The translations under genes and the position numbers were made by a program. This document shows positions 48,697 through 59,230 of a stretch of 64,000 bases of DNA, one piece after another. Location of the stretch: the NCBI GenBank assembly GCA_000310025.1, contig FN649729.1:1187906-1251905 (forward strand). The letters are read 5' to 3'. The notes beneath the pieces were generated by a model that was given only the letters and a program-made list of their open reading frames with translations, did not search any database and was not told the DNA's origin. The stretch's first letter is position 1. Each line of letters begins with the position of its first letter. Source of the stretch: Ectocarpus siliculosus. Taxonomy: Eukaryota; Sar; Phaeophyceae; Ectocarpales; Ectocarpaceae.

Positions 48697-51600
48697 AGTT
48701 GCTCCTGCTGCCTCTCCCGCTCCGCGCGAAGGAGAAGCTCAGACGTCCCCGCCCCCCAGCCGCCACCACTGCTGACGCCGTTCGGCTGCTGATGGTGGTG
48801 GTAGTGGGGCTGCTGTCTGGTGGAAGGAGGCTTGCGCGGCAAGAGAGAAGACCCCGCCGTGCCCGCCGCCGTCGGGGCTGACGTCGAAGAGGAGGAGGAG
48901 GAAGGGAGCGAGGCTACGTGCATCAACACGTCGCCCCAGGTGTCCCTCCCGCCGCCACCACCGCCACTGCCGCTACCGCGCCTTCCGCCGCTGTCGGTAC
49001 CACTGCTGTGCCGTCGAGCCTGGTGTGTGTACGAGCAAAAGGATAGAACCGTTGCCGGATGGATGGACGTTTCTAACTGCGAGGCAGTTGGAGCATAACA
49101 AAACAAACGAACACGCGAAGGCCCTATTTTCATTGCAACAGAAAACGCACCCCCCGTGATGGCTGAAAGGCACGCACAATACACACCGCGCTGAAAGCAG
49201 CTGTGCATCGTGCCGAACCCACCGCGTAAACATCACCTCTCGTAAACTCCCAGCGATGACATTCAACACCCAGGGCACACGGCGGCTTCGGTTTCCTTGT
49301 CAGGCTCGTTCTAAAGTCGGATACATTGTACGCATGGCTTTTTACCTTCCGCGTCGCTGAAACCTTGGGTCGAAGAGGCTGCATCTATAAAGGAGCAAGT
49401 GCACGCTAACATCAATCTCGTTAAAGCTTGTCAAAGGCATGTTCCTCTCATACCGCTGTGCTGTGCGACCAAAAGCATGCTTCATCTCATACCGCATTTC
49501 GAACTCTGCACAAAATAACATTCCATTTCAGCTGAACCCCTCCGCGTCCTTTGAAGGTGCTGTTGCGTACAGGCAACAATCCTCCAACAAAACACCCACC
49601 ATTCCAGAAGTGTACAAGTATAGCCCGGGGTAAAGAACTCCATTCTCTCGAGTAGTCCACTCACCTCGCGCTCCTCCGCACCCCGCCGCAGAGTGCTAAA
49701 ATCAGGAGCCGCTCCCCTACTCACTCCGCCGCTAGCCGCCCCCCCGCCGCCCCCCACAAAGAGCTCAGCCCGCGAGGCCCCTCGCTCATCCCCAACCCCT
49801 TGCCCTAGGCCACCTTGGCCGTAGCCCCCCCCCCTCCTTGACGCGTCCGAAGCCGAGCGGCGTCGGGGAGAGAGCGCCCTGCTGCTGTTGCTGTTGTTGC
49901 TGCTGCCTGCCGGTGTTGCCCCCGTCCCCCCCACAGACCGGTGCTGATACTGCTGCTGCTGCTGCTGCTGCTGCTGATCTCGAAGGGCAACGCTCACCCG
50001 CTCTTGTACTGCGTCCGACCAAGATTCCCTCCCCACCTGGGAAAAAAAAAAGAAGAAAAAGGCGTTCGTTTGAATCTCATGGCCCAGAGGGGGGTTGAGT
50101 GATGGGGTTGCGGTTCAAGGGCGACGCCGCAAAGCAAAGCGAGAGACTGGTGGCGACAGGAACGTGGGGTCGAAGCGGAGGGGCTGGCGCGGAGATTACG
50201 AACGGCATTGCTAGAGAGCCTATCGTGTCGTTGTGTGCCACAGAGCAGTGAGATTGCACCCACCTGGGGTACGTGACGCAAGCACATGTTGAAAAAACTC
50301 AAACACACGTCGTTTCGCATACAGCTGAGCAGCACACCCTGCCGATCAGATCGGTCCGCGATCACACCAATGCTCTCCTGCCGCACCAAGAGAACAAAAA
50401 GCGTGATAGAGCTGTCTCTTTTCCCTACCCACCCACGTCACTCCCGTCAAAACGCAAGAGAGACTAAAACTACAGTCATCCCTCGGTTTAGGACACATGG
50501 TTTTCCGTTACAACAGGTGTCCTTATGCCGGGGGAAAGTGTCTTTAAGATTAATACCCCCCCTTGCGTTTGTACATTCTGCGGGGGCACCATGTCCGTGA
50601 AAAAAAAACGTGTCCGTATCCGTTGCAGTGTCCTTAAAAATAGTGTCCATTACAATGGTGTCCTTAACTGAGGGACGACCGTGCATGTACTTCACGCACC
50701 TCATACATCCCCTCCACCGGGTCCCCTATCCCCGGAAGCCCCCCCCCTCCCCTTCGCGGGAACGCCACCGCGAGGCTCTTGATGGTGGCCGGGTGGATGC
50801 AGTGCACGTTCACGTCCGCGACCGCGGCGTGCGGGAAGTCCGGGGCGTGGACGATGTGAACGCCGCACCTCCTGCAGAAGAAGTGTGCCGACACCTGCCC
50901 AGGACCGACAGGCAGACAGGACAAGAACAAGGCCACAGGCGTACCACGAGTTAGGAGGGGGGGGGGGGTGGTGCCGGCACGGGAAGGTGCACAAAAAGGA
51001 GCTGGTGGGAACAAGTGCAGTGACGGAGACATAGGCGCAGATGAAAATAAATTATTGTGGATGTATGTATCGGGATGGGATGGTATACTACGTGAGCTGG
51101 AAGAACGAGGGCAGTGACGCCTGGGCAAGCACGGACGAAAATAACTGATCGGGATGCCGGCATGAGATGGTAAATACTCAAGGAGGTTGCAGAGAACAAG
51201 TGGCGGTGACATCTGTGCAGGAACAGATGAAAAGAACTGGCTTAGAGGGCGTGAGGATGGAGGTCGGGGTGGGAGGTTCGAACGGGTACAAGGGTGGACA
51301 GAGCACACGCGCGTTTGGGTGGGTAGGAGAAGAAAGACAGCAGTGGATGAGGGGGGTGGGACAAGCTTCCTTGTCACAGCGCAGAGAAAAACACCAAAGC
51401 CAGACCTTGACGAGACTGCTCTCAGCACACCCGTCACTTCACACAAGCCAAACAGTACACAGTGCGGTGAATGCACCCCAAGAGCAGCTTATTCCCTACC
51501 AGATGGTGTCGACGATCCTATTAACTAAGAGTTGTGCAATCGGCACAAACCGCCCCTACAAACAACTGGAGGTGCCTGAATCAGACTGCGAAGAGCTACT

Positions 51601-54600
51601 AAAAATTGGACGTGACGGAACAAGGCTATGAAGCGCTGCACTGCTGAGAATTGGACCAAACTCAACATCGACATGGTTGTGGGTATGCCTTTCACCATCC
51701 AGTGTTGTCGTCTAGTTATGTCGGCGATATTCTAGTCCCGAACGTACCACGGTCTGGTAGCCAGCATATTCTTTCTTAGCTCGCCTGTTCCTTAGACTTG
51801 TGCAGCCGTGTCTACGACATCTAGATCCTTGCCTATCGCTTTCGCACGCATCGTGCACGTCTAGTAAGTCCCAGCCCACGCCCAGCCCAGCCTCCCCTTT
51901 GTCTCATCTACTACAGCAGTACCCCCGTCCACATGCACCGACCTTTGGCGTGTCGTCACTACCCGCTGGGGGGCGACACTTGAGGAGGTAGAGCGAGCCG
52001 TTGGTGTCGTCGGACGTCAGACGAAACTGCTCCGCAGGCACCGTGATGAACGGATAGCGCACCTACAAATGGAGCACAAAAATGCACAACAACAAGCGGG
52101 GGCGCCAAGAGAAGAGACGAAGAAATTATTTCCCGAAGACTTCGCGGAGGGGGCATTTCCCAAGCGCGCGGCAACTGTTTGGGAGCCCTGTCGGATGCCG
52201 CAGCTGCCTCGAGTACGGAATCTGGGCAGAACGGTAGTTTTCCGGGTGTACTAGCTGCTGTTGTTGTTGATAGGGGTTGATGTTGTTGTTGTCTTCACAC
52301 GTTTTCAAATAGTCTAACCCTACCCCCTCGCAGTCCATACGAACTCATCAATAGTTTTTCCCTGGGGTAGAGACGTGTCCCCTAAGCCATCATCAAGTGG
52401 TGTTCACCCCTCCATTTTCACAGCCGGAACCCATACAACTTTTTCACTTGGGAGAGGGGGGGGGGGGGGGGTGTACTCATAGTCGTGCATGCCGTAGTCG
52501 TTTGACCATTGACCTCGCATCCCTACAAAGCCGGGACGGAGCACGCCGGGTTCTCACCGGACCAGGCTCTCACATCACCAAGCGCGAAGCGCCGTGAGGT
52601 ATTTGGCGAGTCGCATGAATGGTGAGCTGCATCCTGCTAAGGGTGTTCGGCATCTTGTGCTTACTTCCTTGCGTACGGATGACAGCTACGTATGACTTAA
52701 TTTATTTTCTGGTGCTTTCGCTTCCAGAGACAGTTGTAAGCACTGTGTAACTGCCTCGAGGAAGCTTGACCATTTTAACACAACGTGGTGCGATCATCCC
52801 CCGTTGCGCGGAGTGAGGGTTCTCGACCCCGCACAACATGATCTTCTCGACCACCATTACGGTTACCGCCAAAAAAAAAAAATCGAGGTAGAAAAAAAAA
52901 AACGGTACCCTGGTTGCCGAGTTCACGAAGTGAACTGGCTTGTTTACAACGTCGTTGCCAAGCGACGAAAACCCAAACCCCGATGGCAAACAAGGCCGAG
53001 GGGGGGGGGGGGAGAGGGGGGTGTTATCCTGCGACGCAAGGGCTCCCAAACGATACCGAACGGTCTCTTTTTCCTGCGGCAATCTCTAATGATTCCTGCT
53101 TTCCGAAGCTAGGACGAGTTGTCTGAGGCAAGCAAGCGGCCGCAACCGCGGGCAGCACGAGCAGCACCGCCAAACCGAACGGACCCGCTTTCGCGAGAAC
53201 ATAAAGTGCATGAGGAAATAGAATAGGGAGGGGGCACGCAGACTCTATCCCTGACCCTAACCCTACCCCTAACCCAACTTCCCCGATTTCATACTTTTAT
53301 CCAAAAACCCGGCGAAGGCTGCTGATTCGAACCTGCGGCGCACCAATCCGGGGAGAGTATTCTGCCACGTCGAAAGCTGCCAACCAAGCTACATCACCAA
53401 AAAGCGGGGAAATAGACTTTTGATGACGCGCTGTCATTACATCGATAGGTTTAGAGTAAGGTGGCGGCAGGAGGGGAAGTAGTCTCATACCAGGTGACGA
53501 TGAGGTACTGAGGTATGCTTCAGTATGTATTCTAGAAATTGCATGACAAGGCGGCGCAACTGCTGTGCACAGGTTTTTCACGTTTCACGTCGAACTTCCG
53601 ACCCGATCGTCTGTTCAGCCTGCAGCCTTCTCGTGAGCAACGTACTTCGTATGTCACAAGATGAATGCGCCTAAACCTCCGTTTCAATACCGTCTTCGTT
53701 TTTTTTGTTTTTGGCGGTATGACCTAACGAATCCATCTCTATCGAAGAAAAAGAGTCTTGAGAGTTTTTTCGGCGGACTAGCCATTCGTTCGAATTGGCA
53801 ATAGATAGACACTCAATCCTGTGAAACCTGGGTACCACAAGCGTTTACTTCTCTACACACCGCTCCGTACACGCAACTACACGAGCAGATACACGGCTTC
53901 CCGTTCCGATTGACTGAACCCATGAGCGAGGTACTATTAAGGAATAATAAAAACACACACAGAAAGACTACCCATTCGAGATATACCCACAGTCGAACGG
54001 GATGTGGTGGAGTCTTTTCAGTGAGTGGAGGGAAACCGGCTGGGTACTGGACTTATTTCGAGTCTTTTTAAGTCTATACACTGATGATTTATACCAGTGA
54101 TGCCAGCTGGTGCTAAGTACAAGAACATCTGTATAGGTTGTTATTGCACCGCTATGCGAAAAACGAATCAAAACATGAAGGTCGTGGTGAGTGCCGGCTG
54201 TTGAAAAAACATGAAAACTGATCGCATGGACTGCTGTGAAATCCACAACAAGCAGCAGCAACCGCCGTGCATGCGAGCTTAGCACCCCCGAGGAGGGAAG
54301 CCTGTACGTAAGCATTTTTTACGAAGGCCTGCTTGAAGGCGAAAGTTTTGTTTCGAGCCAAATTCTGATGGGGGCGTTGGAAAAAACTGTTTCTTCGAGC
54401 AGCGGGACAATACGCCGGAGGTGACCAATAGCGTAGCTGGTCGACAGGATACATCGACAGATATGTACAGTAGCGTACGTGTGATGACACTGGCACTGGT
54501 CGTTTCCATTGGGCACCCGTGATTGGAATACAAGTGCAAATGTACTGCTGTAGTAGCAGTCTGTGGGCACACTGCTGTTGTGCGGTGCGAGCGATGAGGT

Positions 54601-55166
54601 CAGCGGTAAACAGTAACAACACCTTGTCGAACGCGCTGTGCCAAAGTCAACCAAAGTCAACCACGACAACGACAAACACCCCGAAGCTTCCACCCACCCT
54701 GTATAAAAAAACACACACACACAACAGGCGCATCGCAAAGGCCCTGTACGCAACCACAAGAACAACACCCCACCTTGCTCGGCCCCTCTACCGCCGCTAG
54801 GTGTTCCGGCGCCTCCACCTCGAAAGCGAGCCCTCCGCAGTGGCAACTCCCCGCGTGCAGCACCAACTCCCCCCCTCCCGCCCCTCTCGCCCCCGCCGCT
54901 GCGGTAGACCGCGACCCGTGAGCGTACTCAAAGTACGCGTCCCCTTCCTCCTCCTCCTCCCTTCGGGAAGACCGTCGCTTGCTGCTGCTGCTGCTGCTGC
55001 TGCCTTGGTACGCCAGGCGCAGCAACGTCGTGAAGGAGGCTCCGGCCCGTGCTCCGGCCCTCGCCCCGAGAGCGACCAGCAGCGCAGACGCGCACGCCGC
55101 CACCAAGACGCCCAGCACTCGGTCCACGGTCTTGGGGGACCCCCCAACCCGCGCCGCGGCCCTCAT
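47510..55166 (-). CDS. Membrane-anchored GFA/CENP-V-like domain protein with Gln/Gly/Ser-rich tail, about 694 aa
   Basis: Exons: 55166-54774, 52062-51943, 50894-50700, 50036-49665, 49019-48479, 48283-48216, 47905-47510; all phases agree (0,0,0,0,1,0). Residues ~17-35 form one membrane span (VLGVLVAACASALLVALGA). Then Ser, Arg and Glu tracts precede a GFA (Mss4-like zinc) domain: GSCHCGGLAFEVEAP in exon 1, FITVPAEQFRLTSDD in exon 2, HFFCRRCGVHIVHAPDF and DVNVHCIHPATI in exon 3. Cys108, Cys110, Cys178 and Cys181 are the expected zinc pairs. The usual central C-x-C-xx-C is absent; exon 1 reads EGPSK straight into VRYPF. The last four exons encode Gln runs (9 and about 15), Gly/Ser/Arg-rich sequence, SFCKHIRGPDCGQQL, and a Gly-rich end. 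Joining these to the GFA part rests on phase and order only; two genes are possible. Confidence 0.6.
48653..48697. repeat. CTG trinucleotide tract (poly-Gln coding on minus strand)
   Basis: About fifteen CTG triplets on the plus strand, read as a Gln run in the GFA-like gene's tail exon (49019-48479). A second Gln tract sits at 49951-49977 in the previous exon. Confidence 0.95.
49951..49977. repeat. CTG trinucleotide tract (poly-Gln coding on minus strand)
   Basis: Nine triplets on the plus strand, read as nine Gln in the exon 50036-49665. A nearby interrupted CTG/TTG tract (49880-49905) reads as Ser/Asn. Confidence 0.9.
50473..50681. mobile_element. Pogo/Tigger-like MITE, about 209 bp
   Basis: Terminal inverted repeats: left CAGTCATCCCTCGGTTTAGG, right (reverse complement) CGGTCGTCCCTCAGTTAAGG, each followed by ACAC. 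The CAGTC(A/G)TCCCTC start is typical of pogo/Tigger-group Tc1-mariner elements. TA precedes the left end; the right flank reads TG instead of TA, so the target duplication is eroded or absent. The interior repeats GTGTCCTTA several times and codes for nothing. It lies in the intron after the third GFA exon. Confidence 0.7.
52456..52870 (-). repeat. Poly-C-tailed dispersed repeat, copy 3 (full length, inverted)
   Basis: Reverse complement of the 21905-22318 element over about 415 bp, with its poly-C tail appearing as a G run at 52456-52471 and its head GCGGTAACC at 52862-52870. Shared internal landmarks include TGCGGGGTCGAGAACCC, GTAAGCACA and CGTCCCGGCTTTGTAGGGAT. It lies in the intron between exons 1 and 2 of the GFA-like gene, in the same sense as that gene. 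Confidence 0.9.
53209..53325 (+). repeat. Dispersed repeat with telomere-like CCCTAA core, copy 2
   Basis: Same family as 29462-29582; here the core is longer (CCCTGACCCTAACCC then TACCCCTAACCC). It is in the GFA-like gene's first intron. Confidence 0.75.
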
Positions 55167-58164
55167 CCTTGCGCGGTTGCTGGCTTTGTTCTTGACTGGT
55201 AGCGTTGTGTGAGACTGGTGTGCGTGCTGTCGGAGGGTCTCAAACTCTCGCCGCCGCCGCCGCGGCTGTGTGTTGTTGTACTTCAGGTTTGGTCTGCGGA
55301 AAGTGCGTTGACTTACTTTGCGGAGGATAAAAACAACGTGGGAAGCGGGGGTGGGGAAGGCAAGCGTTGAAAGCGTGTTGTATGTAAAGCAAGAGGATGT
55401 CAACTGTCAGAAGAATGACCCGTTCAGAGGTGTAGCTGCTGCTGCTGCTGCTGCTGCTGCTGCAATTGAACGGGACCTTCGCATGATACCGAATACCGAG
55501 CCTGTTCTCTTCCTCGCTCTGTGAGCTGAGTGTAACAAAACACAGAGAGAGAGAGCGCGCGACTGAACCGAAACATGTACAATGAGGCACGCCACGAGGC
55601 AAAACCCACACCACCACCACCAGCAGATCAAAACCAAAGGCGACCAATGGATCAAATCGTTGTGCTGCTACAGTAGTGATATCTACGTACGCAAAGAGTC
55701 CTCACCAAGCGGAAGGGAACGAACGAACTTCGAGTACGTGTGCCTCTCTCTCTCTCCGATGTGAAAGGAACGTGCCAGTGCTGCGATCCACCTGTCTGTA
55801 CCAGCGCTCGCGATTCCGTTGAGCTCTTGGCAAAAAACCTTGACAACGGCGACAAAAGCGCCCTCAGCTTCCGTCCGCGCGCCTATCTGTGCGCCCCACT
55901 GTCCTGGCTGTGGTGAAACCGCGAGAGCACAAGCGACGAAGAGCGAGCGCGCGATCAATTTTGACTGTTGAGGGGGGCACAAAGATGGAAATCAACAGTT
56001 GGGGTATGTACTTCTAGGGCCCCGCGATTTGTGTAGCAAACCAACTCGACGTTTTTATTGCGTGTGGATGATACACATGCATGTCAGTGTGTCGTCTTGG
56101 TGTAGGGCATACATCGGTAAAAAAAGTGTTCTTTAAGAGGCGTAGAGATTGTTGTGTGGCGCATGCTACAACTTGCTGTCGCCGTTCTGCGCTACTATTA
56201 TTGTTATATTGTACTTTCAACGTCCCGATGAAGATTTTCGCGTGTACTTGTAGTGTGTCTCGTCGTTGTTGAACATGTGTAGCGGGCTTCGCGTCGTGGC
56301 GTCCTCCTTTCAAATTATCGGTTGTGCCATCTAGAGCCTATACTGAAACAGAATAATAAGGTGTCGCATTAGACCCCTCTAACGAACGAACGAGTACATA
56401 GATAGTAGGCGTATGTTGCATTTTGCGCCTACTATTATTAATATCAGAACGTCTCGTTCTTGTCGGGGAGGGGTGGTTCCTGCCAATTACTGGATTCGGG
56501 GGGGTGGGGGCACTATCCTACCCCTAACCCTATTCCCAAGGCCAAGAGGCTATGGACGAAATCGTTTGACGAAGGGCGGCAACTGTAGACATTATGCTGG
56601 GGAAGTCGGACAATCTCGACAAGTGGGAAGAACGCAACAAACTATCGAAGTGTCTGGCCGGCGTGTGCTGATCACGAAAACAATGGGGTAGACTAGCTTG
56701 GAAGTCGTCGACGACATACCACCGGGGCACATGGCGATGACCGTGGGGTCGTTCAGACGATGCTTGCATCACGTATTTAGAGGGTCCGGACAAATCATAG
56801 GCCGTCCTCTTTGACGCTTTAATAACTTCAGCGACAACCAGGGAGTTTTGGAGATTGGTCCCACCGCGATAGGTGCGATCGGGGGGCGATGACAAGGACG
56901 TTGGGGGCGGGCACTTCTTGGCATGATTTACGATGTCTATCGCAGACATGCCCGACTGCCAGAACGATGAGCTGGTCCTTGTGGACAAAGACGAGAGCAT
57001 GGACATCCCATACGGTCAAGCGTCTACGCCCGAACTGCCGCTAGTACAGCGCCCGTTGAGCACTCGAGGCTAGGCGTGGGTTGACCTAGGGGGTTAGTCG
57101 CTCGGCAGTCATCGTGGCGGCTACCCGTTATCGTGCCCAGCTCGAGCGAGACCAGACGCGTGAAAACGAAGCTAGCTACCGTTTGAGTGGGGACCCAGTT
57201 GCGGTGGCAGGCTCGTGGGTTGTGCTTGATTGAGTCGACTACGGCATTGTTGGCGCGTTCGGCACAACAACACGATACACTAAACCGTCCTTGGCCACTA
57301 GACCGCACTCATTCTTGTCACATTGTTGTCACGAATGATCTATCACATTCAATCTCACCACACACACAATGTTGGGCCTACTGTATGTTGTTAGCCTGCA
57401 CCCCCAAGTACCAGAAAATATAAACACAGAACATGGCGACCGACTCATGATAACGTGCGGCATAAACCTCAAAACCACACATAAAAAGAAAGCCTAATAC
57501 AGTAGGGAGAAAGTACTTAGCGCACTTCAGACGTCGACCGCACCCGTGTTTCCTGAGGCTAACTTCATCCTGATGGGATGTGGTTGTTCTACGGTAGCCA
57601 CACATGAACTATGAACAAGCTGGGAGTAATATCACCAAGACAAGAGCAACTACATTGAAGTTTGAAATACTGGGCAAAGAAAACCGATAATAATCATGAT
57701 GATGAAAATGTACAAGGTGCGCCACCATGCGTTGAAGACTGCAAGAACGCAGACATCGAGAGAATAAATCGTTGGACGTCTCAAAATCTGTAGCCTACCA
57801 CACGGCCAATATGTACACCTGCAAAGCGCGCGCCACACACACGCGACACACCAGCTACGCATGCACAAGCGTCTTCCTGACAGCTCGAGTGCTTCGAGAC
57901 TGGTCTTGATGAAACTTAGAGATTTCAGTTCACTTCACACGCGGATCTCACGTCGAAAGCCAGATCATTATGATACTTCTATCGCTTCCGAGTTTTCGTG
58001 CGGAAAACGGCGTACGAGATAGCGAGCCGAACTGTTTTCTTGTGAAGAAGACAAAAAAGATGACACCACAAACCCCAACAAACAACAACAGCAACAACAA
58101 CAGCAACAACAAATAGCATGGATCAAAGGACCAAACCACAGCGTGCCCGCGAAGCACTATCCAT
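55167..58164. other. Intergenic stretch upstream of the GFA-like gene
   Basis: No supported gene. It contains a CTG tract (55435-55461) about 270 bp upstream of the GFA start codon, a poly-C-free AT-richer part around 56100-56450, and a short CCTAACCC motif near 56520. The first few hundred bases probably include the GFA promoter. Confidence 0.55.
55435..55461. repeat. CTG trinucleotide tract, non-coding
   Basis: About nine CTG triplets upstream of the GFA-like start codon; on the minus strand it may lie in the 5' leader as CAG. Confidence 0.9.
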
Positions 58165-58574
58165 CTAGTTGTCCGGAGATCCCTCGAATGGCGTAGCACC
58201 GACGGAGAGCGGGAAGAACGCCGACGCCCACGCGGTGTTCGGATCTCGCAGATGCTCCACCTCAGCGGTGGAACAACGACATAGAAGCACCACGAAGAAG
58301 TACACCAGCCCCGATGCGGCTACATCGGTGAACAGAAACACCCAGACAACAACCCTGCCGGAGGGTGTCGCCGCCGTTGGTGCCGTGAGGTTCACACGCG
58401 TGAGACGTCGATCGAAAAACAGGGCACGACAAAAGAAAGAGCAAAGACTTGTGACGAGAATTTCACCGTCGTGTACGTGAGAAAAGGAGCGCGGGCAGCC
58501 GACTGAATGGATTTTCCGAATAGATAGAACGGGGGGCTGTACTTGAAGGCCCCAGCGGGATGATGTCAGAACGA

Positions 58575-58624
<50 letters not shown>

Positions 58625-59230
58625 AAACAGATTCGCTAGAATGTCAAGCACCGAACGCTACAGCCGCAGTCGCCACCAAGGGTTACACGCCTCTATAGGC
58701 AGTGTACGTTATGAAACAACAATTTGTGTGCGCGCGTGCGTACACATGTTGCAGCCTGCCAATCGTTGGTGCTGTAGGCCACCAGTGATCGGGTTCATGC
58801 GTAGTAGACACGCGTGGTCTACCTACATGATCTTGATTGGGTAGCCTCTCACCACTTTATCCCGCCGCTAAGTATCCATCCAATGTCCCAAGAAATCCTC
58901 AGGCCGTAGTAGAAGAGGAAGGTGAAGGCTGCTCTTAATCGGAAGTTGGACGCAAGGTAACCCGCGATCGGACCCCATATCATGAGAATTAAAGGCCTGA
59001 GCGAGAATGGTGCCGAGCGTTCAGCATTTGGAGAGGATGGTGCAGCCGAACTTAGTTCCCTCCACAAAGATGCAGGTGCCAAAACTTCCCGTCACACTCC
59101 ATAGACCCATGGCATCCAATGACATTGAGTTTGAGGGCAACGGTCGGCACATTATAGTCGTTGCACCAGGGTGGGTAGAGGTACATGGGCCGCCCTAAAC
59201 ATTCTCCTTGGGCCCCCTTCTCTATGAAGC
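58165..59230 (-). CDS. Unrecognised polytopic membrane protein, 3' exons
   Basis: Three minus-strand exons with agreeing phases (1 in, 2, 2, stop): 59230-59107, 58996-58853, 58354-58165. The first gives a soluble segment (LGRPMYLYPPWCNDYN). The second has one or two membrane spans (LILMIWGPIAGYLASNF, FTFLFYYGLRISWDIGWIL). The third has another (VVVWVFLFTDVAASGLVYFF), then CRCSTAEVEHL and a short polar tail ending EGSPDN. The split Trp codon across the last intron (TG|G) supports that join. Further hydrophobic open segments at about 59320-59700 on the same strand (VLAILDAIIVLCG; SFLLPFGSLFAVYEG) are likely upstream exons I could not chain. Family unknown. Confidence 0.55.
58577..58622. repeat. 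CTG trinucleotide tract in an intron
   Basis: About fifteen CTG triplets between the last two exons of the membrane-protein gene. In the minus strand they read CAG near the middle of the intron, so they are not translated in this model. Confidence 0.95.

Noticed and set aside
53310-53350. Minus-strand GGTTCGAATC considered as a tRNA T arm
   Set aside because: Flanking bases do not pair and no A box is present; it belongs to the edge of the telomere-motif repeat.
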